Of a DNA stretch of 64,000 nt, positions 44,537 through 53,820 are shown in pieces. The stretch spans positions 62,001 to 126,000 of the forward strand of contig NZ_JAMOIM010000016.1 in assembly GCF_026130545.1 (NCBI RefSeq). Reading direction: 5' to 3'. Each line of letters starts with the position of its first letter. Positions within the stretch are counted from its first letter, which is position 1. The notes beneath the pieces were generated by a model, which saw only the letters and a list, made by a program, of their open reading frames with translations, was not told the origin of the DNA and ran no database searches. Source of the stretch: Lichenifustis flavocetrariae (GTDB lineage Bacteria > Pseudomonadota > Alphaproteobacteria > Rhizobiales > Beijerinckiaceae). A program made the position numbers and the translations under genes.

Positions 44537-46431
44537 AGCGGCTGGTCGCCCTCGCGCTGCTCCTTCTGGCCGGCTTGACGGGTGCGGCTGCGGCCGCGAT
44601 CGAGACCCCTTTTTTCGCTGAGCGGGTCGCGACGGGTAAGTTGCCGGCCATCGATCAACGCCTTCCCGAGCAACCGCGGGTGCTCGACATGCAGAGCATG
44701 GGGCGGATCCCCGGCAAGCCCGGTGGTACGTGGCGGATGTTGATGGGCGACCAGCGGGACCTGCGAATGGTCACGCTCTATTCCTATGCGCGGCTCGTAG
44801 TATTCGACGAGAAGCTGCAGCTTGTCCCGGATATACTCGAAAGCTTTGAGGATCAGGACGACAAAGTCTTCACCTTCCATTTGCGCAAGGGACATAAATG
44901 GAGTGACGGGCAGCCTTTTACGGCGGAGGACTTCCGGTACTATTGGGAAGACGTAGCCCTTAACCCCAAGCTCTCGCCGACCGGGCCGAATGTCGCGCTG
45001 TTGGCGAATGGTCAGAAGCCGAAATTCGAGATCATCGATCCGGAGACGATCCGCTTCACATGGGACACACCGAACCCGGCGTTCTTGCCCTCCCTGGCGG
45101 CATCCCAGCCCGTGTATATCTTCATGCCGGCTCATTACCTCAAGCAATTCAATCCCCGTTACGCAGGCAAAGACGACCTCGCCAAGAAGATCAAAGATGC
45201 GCACGTCAAGGATTGGAGCGCCCTGCACGAGCGAATGTCGCGTCAATATCGGCCCGAAAATCCCGAACTTCCTACCCTCGAGCCCTGGCGCAACACCACG
45301 CCGCCGCCGGCCGATTTCTTTGTTTTTGAAAGAAACCCATTCTACCATCGCGTCGACGAGAATGGTCGCCAGCTTCCCTATATCGACAAGATCGCCATGA
45401 TGCTCGGCACCACGAATCTGATCCCGGCCAAAGTGGCGAGTGGGGAAGCCGACCTTCAAGCCCGCTATATCAATTTCGAGGATTATACGTTCCTCAAACA
45501 TGCCGAGCAGGCCAACAACTATCAGGTTGAACTTTGGCAACAGGGCTATGGGGCGCGCGCCGCCCTGATGCCAAACCTGAATGCGGCCGATCCCATCTGG
45601 CGCAAGATCCTGCGCGACGTTCGATTTCGTCGGGCCTTGTCGCTCGGCATCAATCGGCGCGACATCAATCGCGTGCTGTTTTTCGGCTTGGCCCGCGAAA
45701 GCGGGAATACCGTTCTGCCGGAAAGCCCACTTTATAAGCAATCCTACGCGGACGCCTATACCAACTACGATCCGGCCGAGGCGAATCGCCTGCTCGACTT
45801 GGTAGGGCTCGACAAGCGCGATGGAGAAGGCTTCCGGTTGTTGCCGGACGGGCGTCGGGCCGACATCGTCATCGAGACGGCGGAGAACGACACGGTCGAC
45901 ACCGACATTCTGGAGTTGGTTGGCGACGATTTCGCCAAACTCGGCATTCGGATCTTCAACCACCCCTCGCAGCGGGACGCCTTCCGGCAGCGCATCTTCA
46001 GTGGTCAAGTGATCATGTCGATGGCCGAGGGATTGGACAATGCCGTGCCGACAGAGAAGTTCGAACCCGACGCTCTGGCACCCAGCGCGGAGTCGCAGTT
46101 TCAATGGTCACGCTGGGGCCTCTATTTCGAATCCGGCGGCAGTCAAGGCGAAGCGGTCGACATGCCCGAGCCGCAGCATCTGTTGGATCTCCTGCATGAC
46201 TGGCGTCATTCGACCAGCGACGCGCAGCGCAAGACGATCTGGGATGAGATGCTGAGCATCAACGCCGATCAGGTCTACACGATTGGCATCGTGAACGGGA
46301 CGCAGCAGCCCGTCGTCGTCGACGGCAACATGCGCAATGTGCCCAAGTCCGCGCTGTTCTCGTTTGAACCCGGCTCGTTCTTCGGCATCTATATGCCGGA
46401 CACGTTCTGGTACGACGTGAAGTCGGAGTGA
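44533..46431 (+). CDS. Extracellular solute-binding protein family 5 (Opp2)
   Basis: The 632-residue periplasmic peptide-type receptor has a Sec signal ([20 protein letters not shown]). The SBP_bac_5 hallmark is in KVFTFHLRKGHKWSDGQPFT. It is about 100 residues longer than the Opp1 receptor and resembles the larger YejA-like or long peptide-binding group (GKPGGTWRMLMGDQRDLRMV). A larger pocket would suit longer or modified peptides, an inference only. Start overlaps the ATPase stop. Confidence 0.93.
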   Translation: MKRLVALALLLLAGLTGAAAAAIETPFFAERVATGKLPAIDQRLPEQPRVLDMQSMGRIPGKPGGTWRMLMGDQRDLRMVTLYSYARLVVFDEKLQLVPDILESFEDQDDKVFTFHLRKGHKWSDGQPFTAEDFRYYWEDVALNPKLSPTGPNVALLANGQKPKFEIIDPETIRFTWDTPNPAFLPSLAASQPVYIFMPAHYLKQFNPRYAGKDDLAKKIKDAHVKDWSALHERMSRQYRPENPELPTLEPWRNTTPPPADFFVFERNPFYHRVDENGRQLPYIDKIAMMLGTTNLIPAKVASGEADLQARYINFEDYTFLKHAEQANNYQVELWQQGYGARAALMPNLNAADPIWRKILRDVRFRRALSLGINRRDINRVLFFGLARESGNTVLPESPLYKQSYADAYTNYDPAEANRLLDLVGLDKRDGEGFRLLPDGRRADIVIETAENDTVDTDILELVGDDFAKLGIRIFNHPSQRDAFRQRIFSGQVIMSMAEGLDNAVPTEKFEPDALAPSAESQFQWSRWGLYFESGGSQGEAVDMPEPQHLLDLLHDWRHSTSDAQRKTIWDEMLSINADQVYTIGIVNGTQQPVVVDGNMRNVPKSALFSFEPGSFFGIYMPDTFWYDVKSE

Positions 46432-46435
46432 GCGC

Positions 46436-47431
46436 GTGCTTCGTTATCTGATCCGACGGTTCATGATCATGATCCCGACGCTGTTCTTCACCAGCGCGAT
46501 CATCTTCACCGTGATCAACCTGTCGCCAACGGATTATTTCAGTAACTATGTGGCCGAACTCCAGGCTCAGGGTGAGAAAGCCGACATGAGCCGGGTCGAA
46601 TTCCTGAAGCGGGAATATGGTTTCGACAAGCCACCGGTCGAACGGTATTTTCTCTGGGTCGGCGGCCTTCTGCACGGGGATTATGGTTACTCATTCGAGT
46701 ACCAATTGCCCGTCAAGGACGTGGTCGGCGACCGCCTCTATCTGACGATCCTGGTTTCCTTCTCGACCATCCTGTTCACATGGTTGATCGCATTCCCGAT
46801 CGGGATCTATTCGGCAACGCACCAATATTCTTGGGCCGACTATGGATTGACCACCCTGGGCCTGCTTGGCCTGGCCATTCCACACTTTCTTCTGGCACTG
46901 CTATTTATGTATTTCGCCAATGTGTGGTTCGGCCTCTCCATCGGAGGCCTGATGGACCCGCAATACCTCAATGCGTCAATGAGTTGGGGCAAAGTCAGGT
47001 CGGTGCTGGCGCATGTCTGGATTCCGGTCCTCATCATCGGAACGGCCGGAACCGGGGCCATGATCCGGACCGTTCGGGCGAACCTTCTTGAAGAACTCCA
47101 GAAACAATATGTCACCACGGCGCGAGCCAAGGGGCTGCACCCCTTCCGGATATTGATCAAATATCCGCTGCGGCTGGCCATGAACTTCTTCATTTCGGAC
47201 ATCGGCAGCATTTTGCCTTCGGTCGTGTCAGGGGCAGAGCTTGTTGCGATCGTGTTGTCGCTACAAACGACAGGTCCTTTGCTCATCCACGCGCTGCAGA
47301 CGCAGGATATGTATCTCGCCGGATCATTTCTGATGTTTTTGGCCACACTGACGATCGTCGGTGTTCTGATCTCCGACATTGCGCTGGCGTTTCTTGACCC
47401 ACGCATTCGGCTGCAGGGAGGTGCCCGCTGA
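46436..47431 (+). CDS. ABC transporter permease, OppB type (Opp2)
   Basis: The 331-residue permease starts LRYLIRRFMIMIPTLFFTSA and has about six helices. The coupling loop is in YVTTARAKGLHPFRILIKYP. It starts at GTG four bases after the binding-protein gene. Its stop overlaps the next gene's ATG (TGATG), which indicates coupled translation. Confidence 0.93.
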   Translation: MLRYLIRRFMIMIPTLFFTSAIIFTVINLSPTDYFSNYVAELQAQGEKADMSRVEFLKREYGFDKPPVERYFLWVGGLLHGDYGYSFEYQLPVKDVVGDRLYLTILVSFSTILFTWLIAFPIGIYSATHQYSWADYGLTTLGLLGLAIPHFLLALLFMYFANVWFGLSIGGLMDPQYLNASMSWGKVRSVLAHVWIPVLIIGTAGTGAMIRTVRANLLEELQKQYVTTARAKGLHPFRILIKYPLRLAMNFFISDIGSILPSVVSGAELVAIVLSLQTTGPLLIHALQTQDMYLAGSFLMFLATLTIVGVLISDIALAFLDPRIRLQGGAR

Positions 47432-48603
47432 TGAATGCTCTTCCCCCCTCCTCGGGCAAGCTTGTTCACTATGTCTCGGATGCGCCATTCGACGTCCAGT
47501 CGGTCAAACGGCTGACCCCTGAGCAGGAGCGGGTCTACCTCGCCTCGCAGTGGCGCTTGATGTGGTGGAAGTTCAAACGTCACCGACTAGCCGTGGTGGC
47601 GAGCCTGGTTCTCCTGGTGCTGTACGGGACCATCCCGTTTTCTGAATTCCTGGCGCCCTACAACGGGTCGACCCGCAACACGGATTTCATCCGGTCACCG
47701 CCACAGAAGATGCATCTCTTCCACGACGGGCAATTCGTCGGGCCGTTCGTCTATGGCAAGGACTATCGGTTGAACATGACCGACCTTAAGCGGGACTATA
47801 CGGTCAATCATGCCAATCTGCAGCGCATCCGGTTCTTCTGCCATGGAGACCCCTACCAGTTCTGGGGCCTTGTTCCCGCCGACGTCCACCTCATGTGCCC
47901 CGCCGATGGTGGCACGTTATTCTTGCTGGGAAGCGACCGCCTGGGACGGGATGTCCTTTCGCGTATGGTTTACGGCGCCCGCATCTCACTCACGGTCGGC
48001 CTCATCGGGATCTCCATCTCATTCCTGCTTGGCATCACGATCGGCGGATTGGCCGGCTACTACGGCGGCTGGTTTGATCTTCTGAGCCAACGCGCCATCG
48101 AGATCGTGCATTCGATTCCGCACATCCCCCTCTGGCTGGCGCTTGCGGCGGTGATGCCCGTGACCTGGAGTCCGATGCTGGTCTATTTCGGCATCACGGT
48201 CATTCTCGGGCTGATGGACTGGACCGGGCTGGCCCGCGCCGTCAGGGCAAAGCTCTTGTCGCTCCGGGAGGAGGATTATGTCCTGGCAGCGCGCCTCATG
48301 GGCGCGGGAACCCCGCGTGTGTTGTTTCGACACCTGCTTCCGGGATTTATCAGTCACCTCATCGCGTCTGCGACCATCACGATTCCAAGTATGATCTTGG
48401 GTGAGACCGCGTTGAGCTTTCTGGGACTCGGCCTGCGGCCACCCGTCATCTCCTGGGGTGTGATGCTGAACGAAGCCCAAAACATGAATGTCGTGGCGCT
48501 GTATCCCTGGCTCATGCTGCCGGTCGTGCCCGTGATCCTGGTGATTCTGACCTTCAACTTTCTCGGTGATGGTCTTCGGGATGCGGCGGATCCGTATAAC
48601 TGA
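47431..48603 (+). CDS. ABC transporter permease, OppC type with long N-terminal region (Opp2)
   Basis: The 390-residue permease is longer than usual. A cytoplasmic N-terminal segment (to about residue 50) and a large periplasmic loop (about 75-155, containing MHLFHDGQFVGPFVYGKDYR) precede the conserved FLLGSDRLGRDVLSRMVYGA region. The coupling loop is in DYVLAARLMGAGTPRVLFRH. This extended loop is shared with the YejE-like and long-peptide OppC group and probably docks the large receptor. A GT4 gene follows only 12 bases downstream. Confidence 0.93.
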   Translation: MNALPPSSGKLVHYVSDAPFDVQSVKRLTPEQERVYLASQWRLMWWKFKRHRLAVVASLVLLVLYGTIPFSEFLAPYNGSTRNTDFIRSPPQKMHLFHDGQFVGPFVYGKDYRLNMTDLKRDYTVNHANLQRIRFFCHGDPYQFWGLVPADVHLMCPADGGTLFLLGSDRLGRDVLSRMVYGARISLTVGLIGISISFLLGITIGGLAGYYGGWFDLLSQRAIEIVHSIPHIPLWLALAAVMPVTWSPMLVYFGITVILGLMDWTGLARAVRAKLLSLREEDYVLAARLMGAGTPRVLFRHLLPGFISHLIASATITIPSMILGETALSFLGLGLRPPVISWGVMLNEAQNMNVVALYPWLMLPVVPVILVILTFNFLGDGLRDAADPYN

Positions 48604-48615
48604 CGGATCCAAAAC

Positions 48616-49716
48616 TTGCGGATTGCGTTCTTCGCGCCTTTGAAGTCGCCTGACCACCCAGTTCCCTCGGGAGATCGAGCCATGGCCCGCGCCTTGATGC
48701 GAGCACTGAGCTCGAAAGGCCATGAAGTTGCGCTTGTGTCCGATCTGCGGCTTTTTCTCGGGAGCCCTGATGCCGATCGCCAATCGGCATTGACCCTGAC
48801 TGCCCAGAAGGAAGTCGATCGGATTTCGCAATGTTGGGGCAGGACGTCTCGGCCCGAGCTTTGGTTCACCTATCATAATCATTACAAAGCGCCGGACCTG
48901 CTCGGTCCTCGGCTCTGCGGTCGCTTCAATATCCCCTATGTGGTTGCCGAGGCGAGTTACGCGCCTCGGCGGACACAAGAGTGGACGACGTGGCATCAGG
49001 CAGCCGAAGAGGCAATCCGGATGGCCGACGTCCATGTCTGCTTCACGGCACGCGATCGAGCGGGGATTGCGAGCCTGGTGCGGCCGACTGCGACCATCCT
49101 CGATCTGCCGCCTTTCATCGATGTCGCGGATGTCTCGGTTCCGGAGCGCCGCGATGGTCGCCCGGTTCGATTGATCGCGGTGGCGATGATGCGGGCGGGC
49201 GACAAGCTTGCCAGCTACCGCTTGCTGGCCGAGTCGCTCAGGCTCATCGCCGGGCGAGACTGGCACCTCGATATTGTCGGCGATGGTCCGGCTCGCCCCG
49301 ATGTCGTGGCCGCATTCTCGCGCGTGCCGCCGTATCGCGTCACGTGGCACGGCGCGGTTTCGGGTCCGGAGGTGCTGGATCGCTTGATGAAAGCCGATGT
49401 CTTCGTCTGGCCGGGATTTGGTGAGGCCTTCGGTTTGGCTTACCTGGAAGCTCAGGCTGCGGGGCTACCTGTCGTGGGGCTCGACACGGCTGGCGTGTCA
49501 AGCGTTGTCAGATCCGACCAAACCGGGATCCTGGTCACCGGTTCGACGCCCGCCATCTACGCGGCAGCGATCGAACGGCTTGTGGACAATGCGGATCAAC
49601 GCCTGCGCCTCGGGAGAGCCGCTGCCCAATTCGTCAGGACGGAACGGACACTCGATATTGCGGCCGCCGCCTTGGACCGCACTTTGAGAGCCGCAGTGGA
49701 TAGGCACAATGCTTGA
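48616..49716 (+). CDS. Glycosyltransferase family 4 protein
   Basis: The 366-residue GT-B enzyme starts MRIAFFAPLKSPDHPVPSGD and has the C-terminal donor-site motif WPGFGEAFGLAYLEAQAAGL, with the E-x7-E pair of GT4 retaining enzymes. It would add a sugar to a lipid-linked or nascent glycan acceptor at the inner face of the membrane. Its start is a TTG 12 bases after the Opp2 permease stop, so it may be read from the Opp2 promoter. The next gene overlaps its end by eight bases. Confidence 0.9.
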   Translation: MRIAFFAPLKSPDHPVPSGDRAMARALMRALSSKGHEVALVSDLRLFLGSPDADRQSALTLTAQKEVDRISQCWGRTSRPELWFTYHNHYKAPDLLGPRLCGRFNIPYVVAEASYAPRRTQEWTTWHQAAEEAIRMADVHVCFTARDRAGIASLVRPTATILDLPPFIDVADVSVPERRDGRPVRLIAVAMMRAGDKLASYRLLAESLRLIAGRDWHLDIVGDGPARPDVVAAFSRVPPYRVTWHGAVSGPEVLDRLMKADVFVWPGFGEAFGLAYLEAQAAGLPVVGLDTAGVSSVVRSDQTGILVTGSTPAIYAAAIERLVDNADQRLRLGRAAAQFVRTERTLDIAAAALDRTLRAAVDRHNA

Positions 49717-50485
49717 TCGGTGGGCGCCTGTCTCCGCCGCCCTCGATCGTGCGGCCGAAAGCGGTCGAACCATCGAGGTTTGGCTGCGCGATGACGATGC
49801 CGTCAGTTCGACCGCGGCCCTTGACCGACTGGCTGCACTCGCGCGGAGCAGACAGCTGCCCGTCTTGCTGGCCGTTATTCCACAACGGGCCGATTGGAAC
49901 CTGGCGGACTTCATCGCAGCCGAACCCTTGTTTACACCCACCCAGCATGGGTTCTCCCACACCAATCATGCCCGCGCCGGGGAGCGCGCCTGCGAAATGG
50001 GCGGTGATCGTCCGCTGACCTCCGTTCTCGACGATGTCATGCGGGGTCGCGACAAGCTCGCAGCGCTGTTTGGGCGACGGCACGCGCACATTCTCGTGCC
50101 GCCCTGGAACAGAGTCGATCCTGCCCTGCTGCCCCACCTGCCCGACGCCAGGTTCTGCGCTCTGTCGACCTTTGCGGACGCGCATGCCGGCAACCGCGAC
50201 TTACCCGTATTGAACAGCACCCTGGACATCATCGACTGGCGCAACGGGCGACGCTGCCACGCCGAGGCAAAGCTCGTGCAACGTCTGAGCGACCTTATCG
50301 ATCGACCGGAGCCGATCGGCATCCTGACCCATCATCTGGTCCATGATGACGAAGCGTGGCAATTTCTTGATCACGCCTTTGGGTGGCTTGCCAGTCACGG
50401 CTCGGTGCGCCTCACCTCGGCCGACGCGATCCTGGCACGCAGAGCCGTTGCCGCAGACGTTGTTTCGCGGCCTCCCGAGATTTGA
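49709..50485 (+). CDS. Polysaccharide deacetylase-like protein
   Basis: The 258-residue protein has a NodB-like fold signature. TIEVWLRDDDAVSSTAALDR provides the Asp-Asp pair, QHGFSHTNHA the His-x3-His metal site, and ILTHHLVHDDEAW a catalytic-type His. Such enzymes remove N-acetyl groups from glycans. No signal peptide is seen, so it may act on a lipid-linked intermediate in the cytoplasm. It overlaps the upstream GT4 gene and probably shares its operon. Convergent with the cyclic-nucleotide-binding gene, 20 bases away. Confidence 0.8.
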   Translation: MLDRWAPVSAALDRAAESGRTIEVWLRDDDAVSSTAALDRLAALARSRQLPVLLAVIPQRADWNLADFIAAEPLFTPTQHGFSHTNHARAGERACEMGGDRPLTSVLDDVMRGRDKLAALFGRRHAHILVPPWNRVDPALLPHLPDARFCALSTFADAHAGNRDLPVLNSTLDIIDWRNGRRCHAEAKLVQRLSDLIDRPEPIGILTHHLVHDDEAWQFLDHAFGWLASHGSVRLTSADAILARRAVAADVVSRPPEI

Positions 50486-50505
50486 CGCCGCCTCATTCCT
50501 TCGCG

Positions 50506-50967
50506 TCAATGCGCCTTGGCAAGGCGTTGCGCCTCGGCCAAAGCATGGTTGGTGCGCTCGAGACGGCTCGCCAGAACGCGCATGATCGCTATGCTCATTT
50601 CCGGGAAACTTCGAAGCAGTCCCATCAATTGCGCTTTGCCGATCGCAAGCGTCTCACAGCGCGAGGTGGCTCGAACGGTCGCGGTGCGGGGTGTGTCGCA
50701 GAGGATCGCGATGTCTCCCACGAAGTCATTGCGCCCGACGCTCGCGACCCGGATATCGTATTCACCGGCTCGCACGAAAACGTCCGCTTCTCCCTTGACG
50801 ATGACATAGGCCTGCTCGCCGCGCTCGCCTTCCTTGCACAGGGTCTGGCCCTCATCGAACACGAGCCGCTGTGAGGCGAAGGCCAGCAATTTGAGCTTGG
50901 CGGCATCGACCGACGCGAAAATGGGAACTCCACGCAGAACCTCGACATCTTCCTTGAACGCGTTCAC
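50506..50967 (-). CDS. Stand-alone cyclic nucleotide-binding domain protein
   Basis: The 153-residue protein is a single cNMP-binding domain (Crp/CAP fold) followed by a short helix, with no DNA-binding or enzyme domain. The phosphate-binding cassette reads VGDIAILCDTPRTATVRATS. The Arg that contacts the cyclic phosphate is kept; the ribose-contacting Glu is replaced by Asp. I chose the GTG at 50967, preceded by AGGGGG, over a GTG six codons upstream. It lies 40 bases downstream of the ABC exporter-like gene and is the last gene of that operon, so it may be a regulatory subunit of that protein. Confidence 0.85.
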   Translation of the reverse strand: MNAFKEDVEVLRGVPIFASVDAAKLKLLAFASQRLVFDEGQTLCKEGERGEQAYVIVKGEADVFVRAGEYDIRVASVGRNDFVGDIAILCDTPRTATVRATSRCETLAIGKAQLMGLLRSFPEMSIAIMRVLASRLERTNHALAEAQRLAKAH

Positions 50968-51007
50968 GAGTTCCCCCTGCCCCACACAGTGTCCGGCCCG
51001 ATCTGCC

Positions 51008-53719
51008 TCAGGCCGGGATTTTCAGCGCTTCTTGCCGCTCCGAAGCGTCTTCTCGATCGTCCAGATGATGATGATCGTCCGAAACCACCCGCCCGTCTTC
51101 CATGTGAACGATACGATCGAAGTGGTCGGCCAATTGCGGGTTTTCCAGGTTCCACAAAACCCCGAACCCTTGCCCACCATCCTCCGGCTTGCCGAGTCCT
51201 AAAATACGATCGAGGATCGCAGTCTGCCCGTGCACATCGAGCTGCGAGAGGCCTCGATGAACGAGTAGGAAGTCGGGACGGCGGAGAAGAGCTCGGGCCA
51301 TCGCGAGCTTCTGTCGCTGGCTCCCGGTCAAACGCTTCCCACCCGAACCAATGTTGAAGCTGAGGCCCGCTTCGAACACGGCAGGTCGAAGACCACGTTC
51401 CTCGATGACCTCATGCAACAACACGCCAATCCGATATTCAGCCTCGGCGATCCCGAAAGCGACGCGGCCCATCAGCACGTTGTCCTTGACAGAGGCCGCG
51501 ACAATATAAACGTCCGGGTGAAAGAAGGCGATTTTGTCCTGCTCGTCGCCGAGCGCCTGATGAAAGGCTTTGCGTGCCAAGACGAGTTTTCCGATCAGCG
51601 CGTCGTCCAGGAGGCCGAGGCGATCGCGCGGCTCGATATAGTTGAAGGCAAGGTCGAGAAAGATCGCCTGATCCCCTGGAATGGCATTGCGCAACGGCTT
51701 GGAGCCGACCCGCTTCAGGGCGGCCTGATAGTCGGGGAATTGCTCAGGTGTCATGAGGCTGAGTTGCTCGAACAGGGGATTGTCCGCCTCGAGGCCTTCA
51801 AAAAGTTCCATAATGGTCGACGCAATTGCGCGGCCCATGCCGAACAACGTGTCGTCGAGACGGAGATCGGCCAGGATTTTGCGCATTTCGGTGTTGGAAC
51901 CGAGGCGCCTGAGTTCATACGCCTCGTTGATCGGCATGCCGAAGATCAGATTCTCCCCGATCGACGCCTGGACATTGTAGCGCTCGGGATCGAATGGCTC
52001 GATCAGATGCACCGTCCCGGTTTCCTCCAACTTCTGGCGGAACGAAGCACGTGCCTCGACAAAAGCCTGCTCCTGTTCTGAGGTGGGCTCTGCCAAGGTC
52101 CGGTTCAATCCGAACCCCACGACCTCGGCCTCCAGATCCACAACTTGCAAGGTCGCCTGCAGGCGCTCGTTGATGTCCTCGGGTCCCGTGGCGCCGGCTG
52201 CCTCGTAGTCGACCCAGTCGGCCTCGAAATCCAGGCTGTTGCTTCCCGACTTGATGATTTTATGCCGCTGGCTTCCCTCACTCGGCCGCAAGACCTTGTG
52301 GCGCAGTCCGTATAGGAGGGCGTCCGTGATGGTCGATTGCGCGAAGAACGGCTCGGCGCCGACGAAGGAGATCCGGCGGCCCGTGACCGCCGTCGGCCAA
52401 TCACGAAGATCACGTCCCGCCAGCAGCACCCGCCCGGCATCGGGCGACACAAGCCGGGCCAGGACTTCGATCAACGTCTCGCCACCGCTTGTCGCATTGC
52501 CATCGATCGCCGTGAACTCGCTGAGCTTGATCGCGAGGGAGAGGTTGTCGAGGAGACGGCTGCTGGCCGTGTCGATCACGGTGAGACCGCTCGCGACGAT
52601 ATCGCCTGACAGGTGGGGAACCGGGCCGTCGAAGTCGGAGGGCGGTAGGAGCTCCAGACTGGGATCGACGGAGAATTGCTCGATGACCTGGGTGTATTTC
52701 ACCTCGACGTCGAGTCGCTGCTGATCCCAGTCGATCAGATCCTTCACCGGCGAAGGCAGGTCTTTGTAGGCGGAAATGACGGCGACAAGCTGCCCGATGT
52801 TCAGGTGCCCGCCGATGGCCAGCAATCCCCCCACCATGTAGAACAGGAACGGCGTGATCTGCGCGAGTAGGTTATTGAGAAATTTGACGAAAAACTTCCA
52901 CTGATACAGCGCGAACCGGATGCCGAAGATGGTGGTCAAGCGATTGGCGATATCGGCCCGATGGTAATTGGACACGTCGTTCGTCAAAATATTCGGCATA
53001 TCGTCGATGATCTCGCCGATGCGCCCCGCGAGAGACCGGGAGGTCAGCTGCCGCTGGCGGCCGAGAACCAATTGCTTGCGCCGCAATCGCGGAATGACGA
53101 CGCCCTGGACGGCCAATAGGGCGAGCGCGATCAACCCCAGCATGAAATTCTGTGTCAGGATGAAAATCAGGGCCGTGATGATTTGACCGCCGAGGAAGAC
53201 CGGCTGGACGAAGGCGTCGCCAATGAAGCCACCGAGGGGCTCGACCTCGTCCTTGATCATGGTTGCGATTTCGGCCGGCTTCACCCGGCGGTGCTCCGAG
53301 GGTGGAAAGCGCAGGACGCGGTCGACGAGGTCGTACCGCAATTGCTGCAGCATCCGCTCGCCGAGCCGGCCCTTGTAGGTGTTGATGTAGAACTTGAAGA
53401 GGCCGTTGATGATGACGAGCGCCAGGAAGGCGGCGCTCAAGACGCTGAGCGACCAGATCCGGTTCAGATCCCAGCCATGTAAAACCTCAAGGAAGCCTTG
53501 CTCGCTGATCGACGAGGGCACCGGGATCTTGACCTGGAAATAATGCTGCGTATCGGTCGCGCGCTCAAAGCCCTTGGCCTGAATCGGCCCATTGACGATA
53601 TATTTGGGCAGATCCAGCATGACATAGTTGAACGGCATCGACGCCAGGATGACGAACAAAATCCATAGCTGCTCGCGTCGTGTTTGCTGCCAGATATAGC
53701 GAAACAGACTGGCTTCCAT
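51008..53719 (-). CDS. ABC exporter-like protein with degenerate ATPase domain and large insertion
   Basis: The 903-residue protein starts with an exporter-type membrane domain (about 1-340, six helices). Its ATPase domain (from about 370) looks like an ABC exporter NBD but has lost the catalytic residues. The Walker A position reads GNATSGGET (407-415), with Lys replaced by Gly. The Q-loop Gln is Ala (VGAEPF, 453-458). The signature is LTGSQRQ (797-803). Walker B ends LLVHRG (818-823) instead of LLLDEA, and the H-loop His is lost (LWNLE, about 855-859). About 315 residues are inserted between Q-loop and signature. It is flanked by glycosyltransferases and a cNMP-binding protein. I infer a non-hydrolysing flippase subunit or scaffold; it might also pair with an active half-transporter elsewhere. 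Confidence 0.9.
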   Translation of the reverse strand: MEASLFRYIWQQTRREQLWILFVILASMPFNYVMLDLPKYIVNGPIQAKGFERATDTQHYFQVKIPVPSSISEQGFLEVLHGWDLNRIWSLSVLSAAFLALVIINGLFKFYINTYKGRLGERMLQQLRYDLVDRVLRFPPSEHRRVKPAEIATMIKDEVEPLGGFIGDAFVQPVFLGGQIITALIFILTQNFMLGLIALALLAVQGVVIPRLRRKQLVLGRQRQLTSRSLAGRIGEIIDDMPNILTNDVSNYHRADIANRLTTIFGIRFALYQWKFFVKFLNNLLAQITPFLFYMVGGLLAIGGHLNIGQLVAVISAYKDLPSPVKDLIDWDQQRLDVEVKYTQVIEQFSVDPSLELLPPSDFDGPVPHLSGDIVASGLTVIDTASSRLLDNLSLAIKLSEFTAIDGNATSGGETLIEVLARLVSPDAGRVLLAGRDLRDWPTAVTGRRISFVGAEPFFAQSTITDALLYGLRHKVLRPSEGSQRHKIIKSGSNSLDFEADWVDYEAAGATGPEDINERLQATLQVVDLEAEVVGFGLNRTLAEPTSEQEQAFVEARASFRQKLEETGTVHLIEPFDPERYNVQASIGENLIFGMPINEAYELRRLGSNTEMRKILADLRLDDTLFGMGRAIASTIMELFEGLEADNPLFEQLSLMTPEQFPDYQAALKRVGSKPLRNAIPGDQAIFLDLAFNYIEPRDRLGLLDDALIGKLVLARKAFHQALGDEQDKIAFFHPDVYIVAASVKDNVLMGRVAFGIAEAEYRIGVLLHEVIEERGLRPAVFEAGLSFNIGSGGKRLTGSQRQKLAMARALLRRPDFLLVHRGLSQLDVHGQTAILDRILGLGKPEDGGQGFGVLWNLENPQLADHFDRIVHMEDGRVVSDDHHHLDDREDASERQEALKIPA

Positions 53720-53820
53720 TGCCGATTCAAGCTCCTGCCGGCATGAGCAATGCCGGCCTCTCGATAATACAGCGGGTCCGATTCAATGCAAAACGGCGCC
53801 CGATCGGGCAGCGATGCCTG

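Noticed and set aside
44434-46104. 556-codon minus-strand frame opposite the Opp2 receptor
   Set aside because: It lies fully opposite a clear SBP family 5 gene and has no domain resemblance.
48019-49350. 443-codon minus-strand frame
   Set aside because: It spans the antisense of two well-supported genes (OppC and GT4) and is Arg/His/Gln-rich as expected of a shadow frame.
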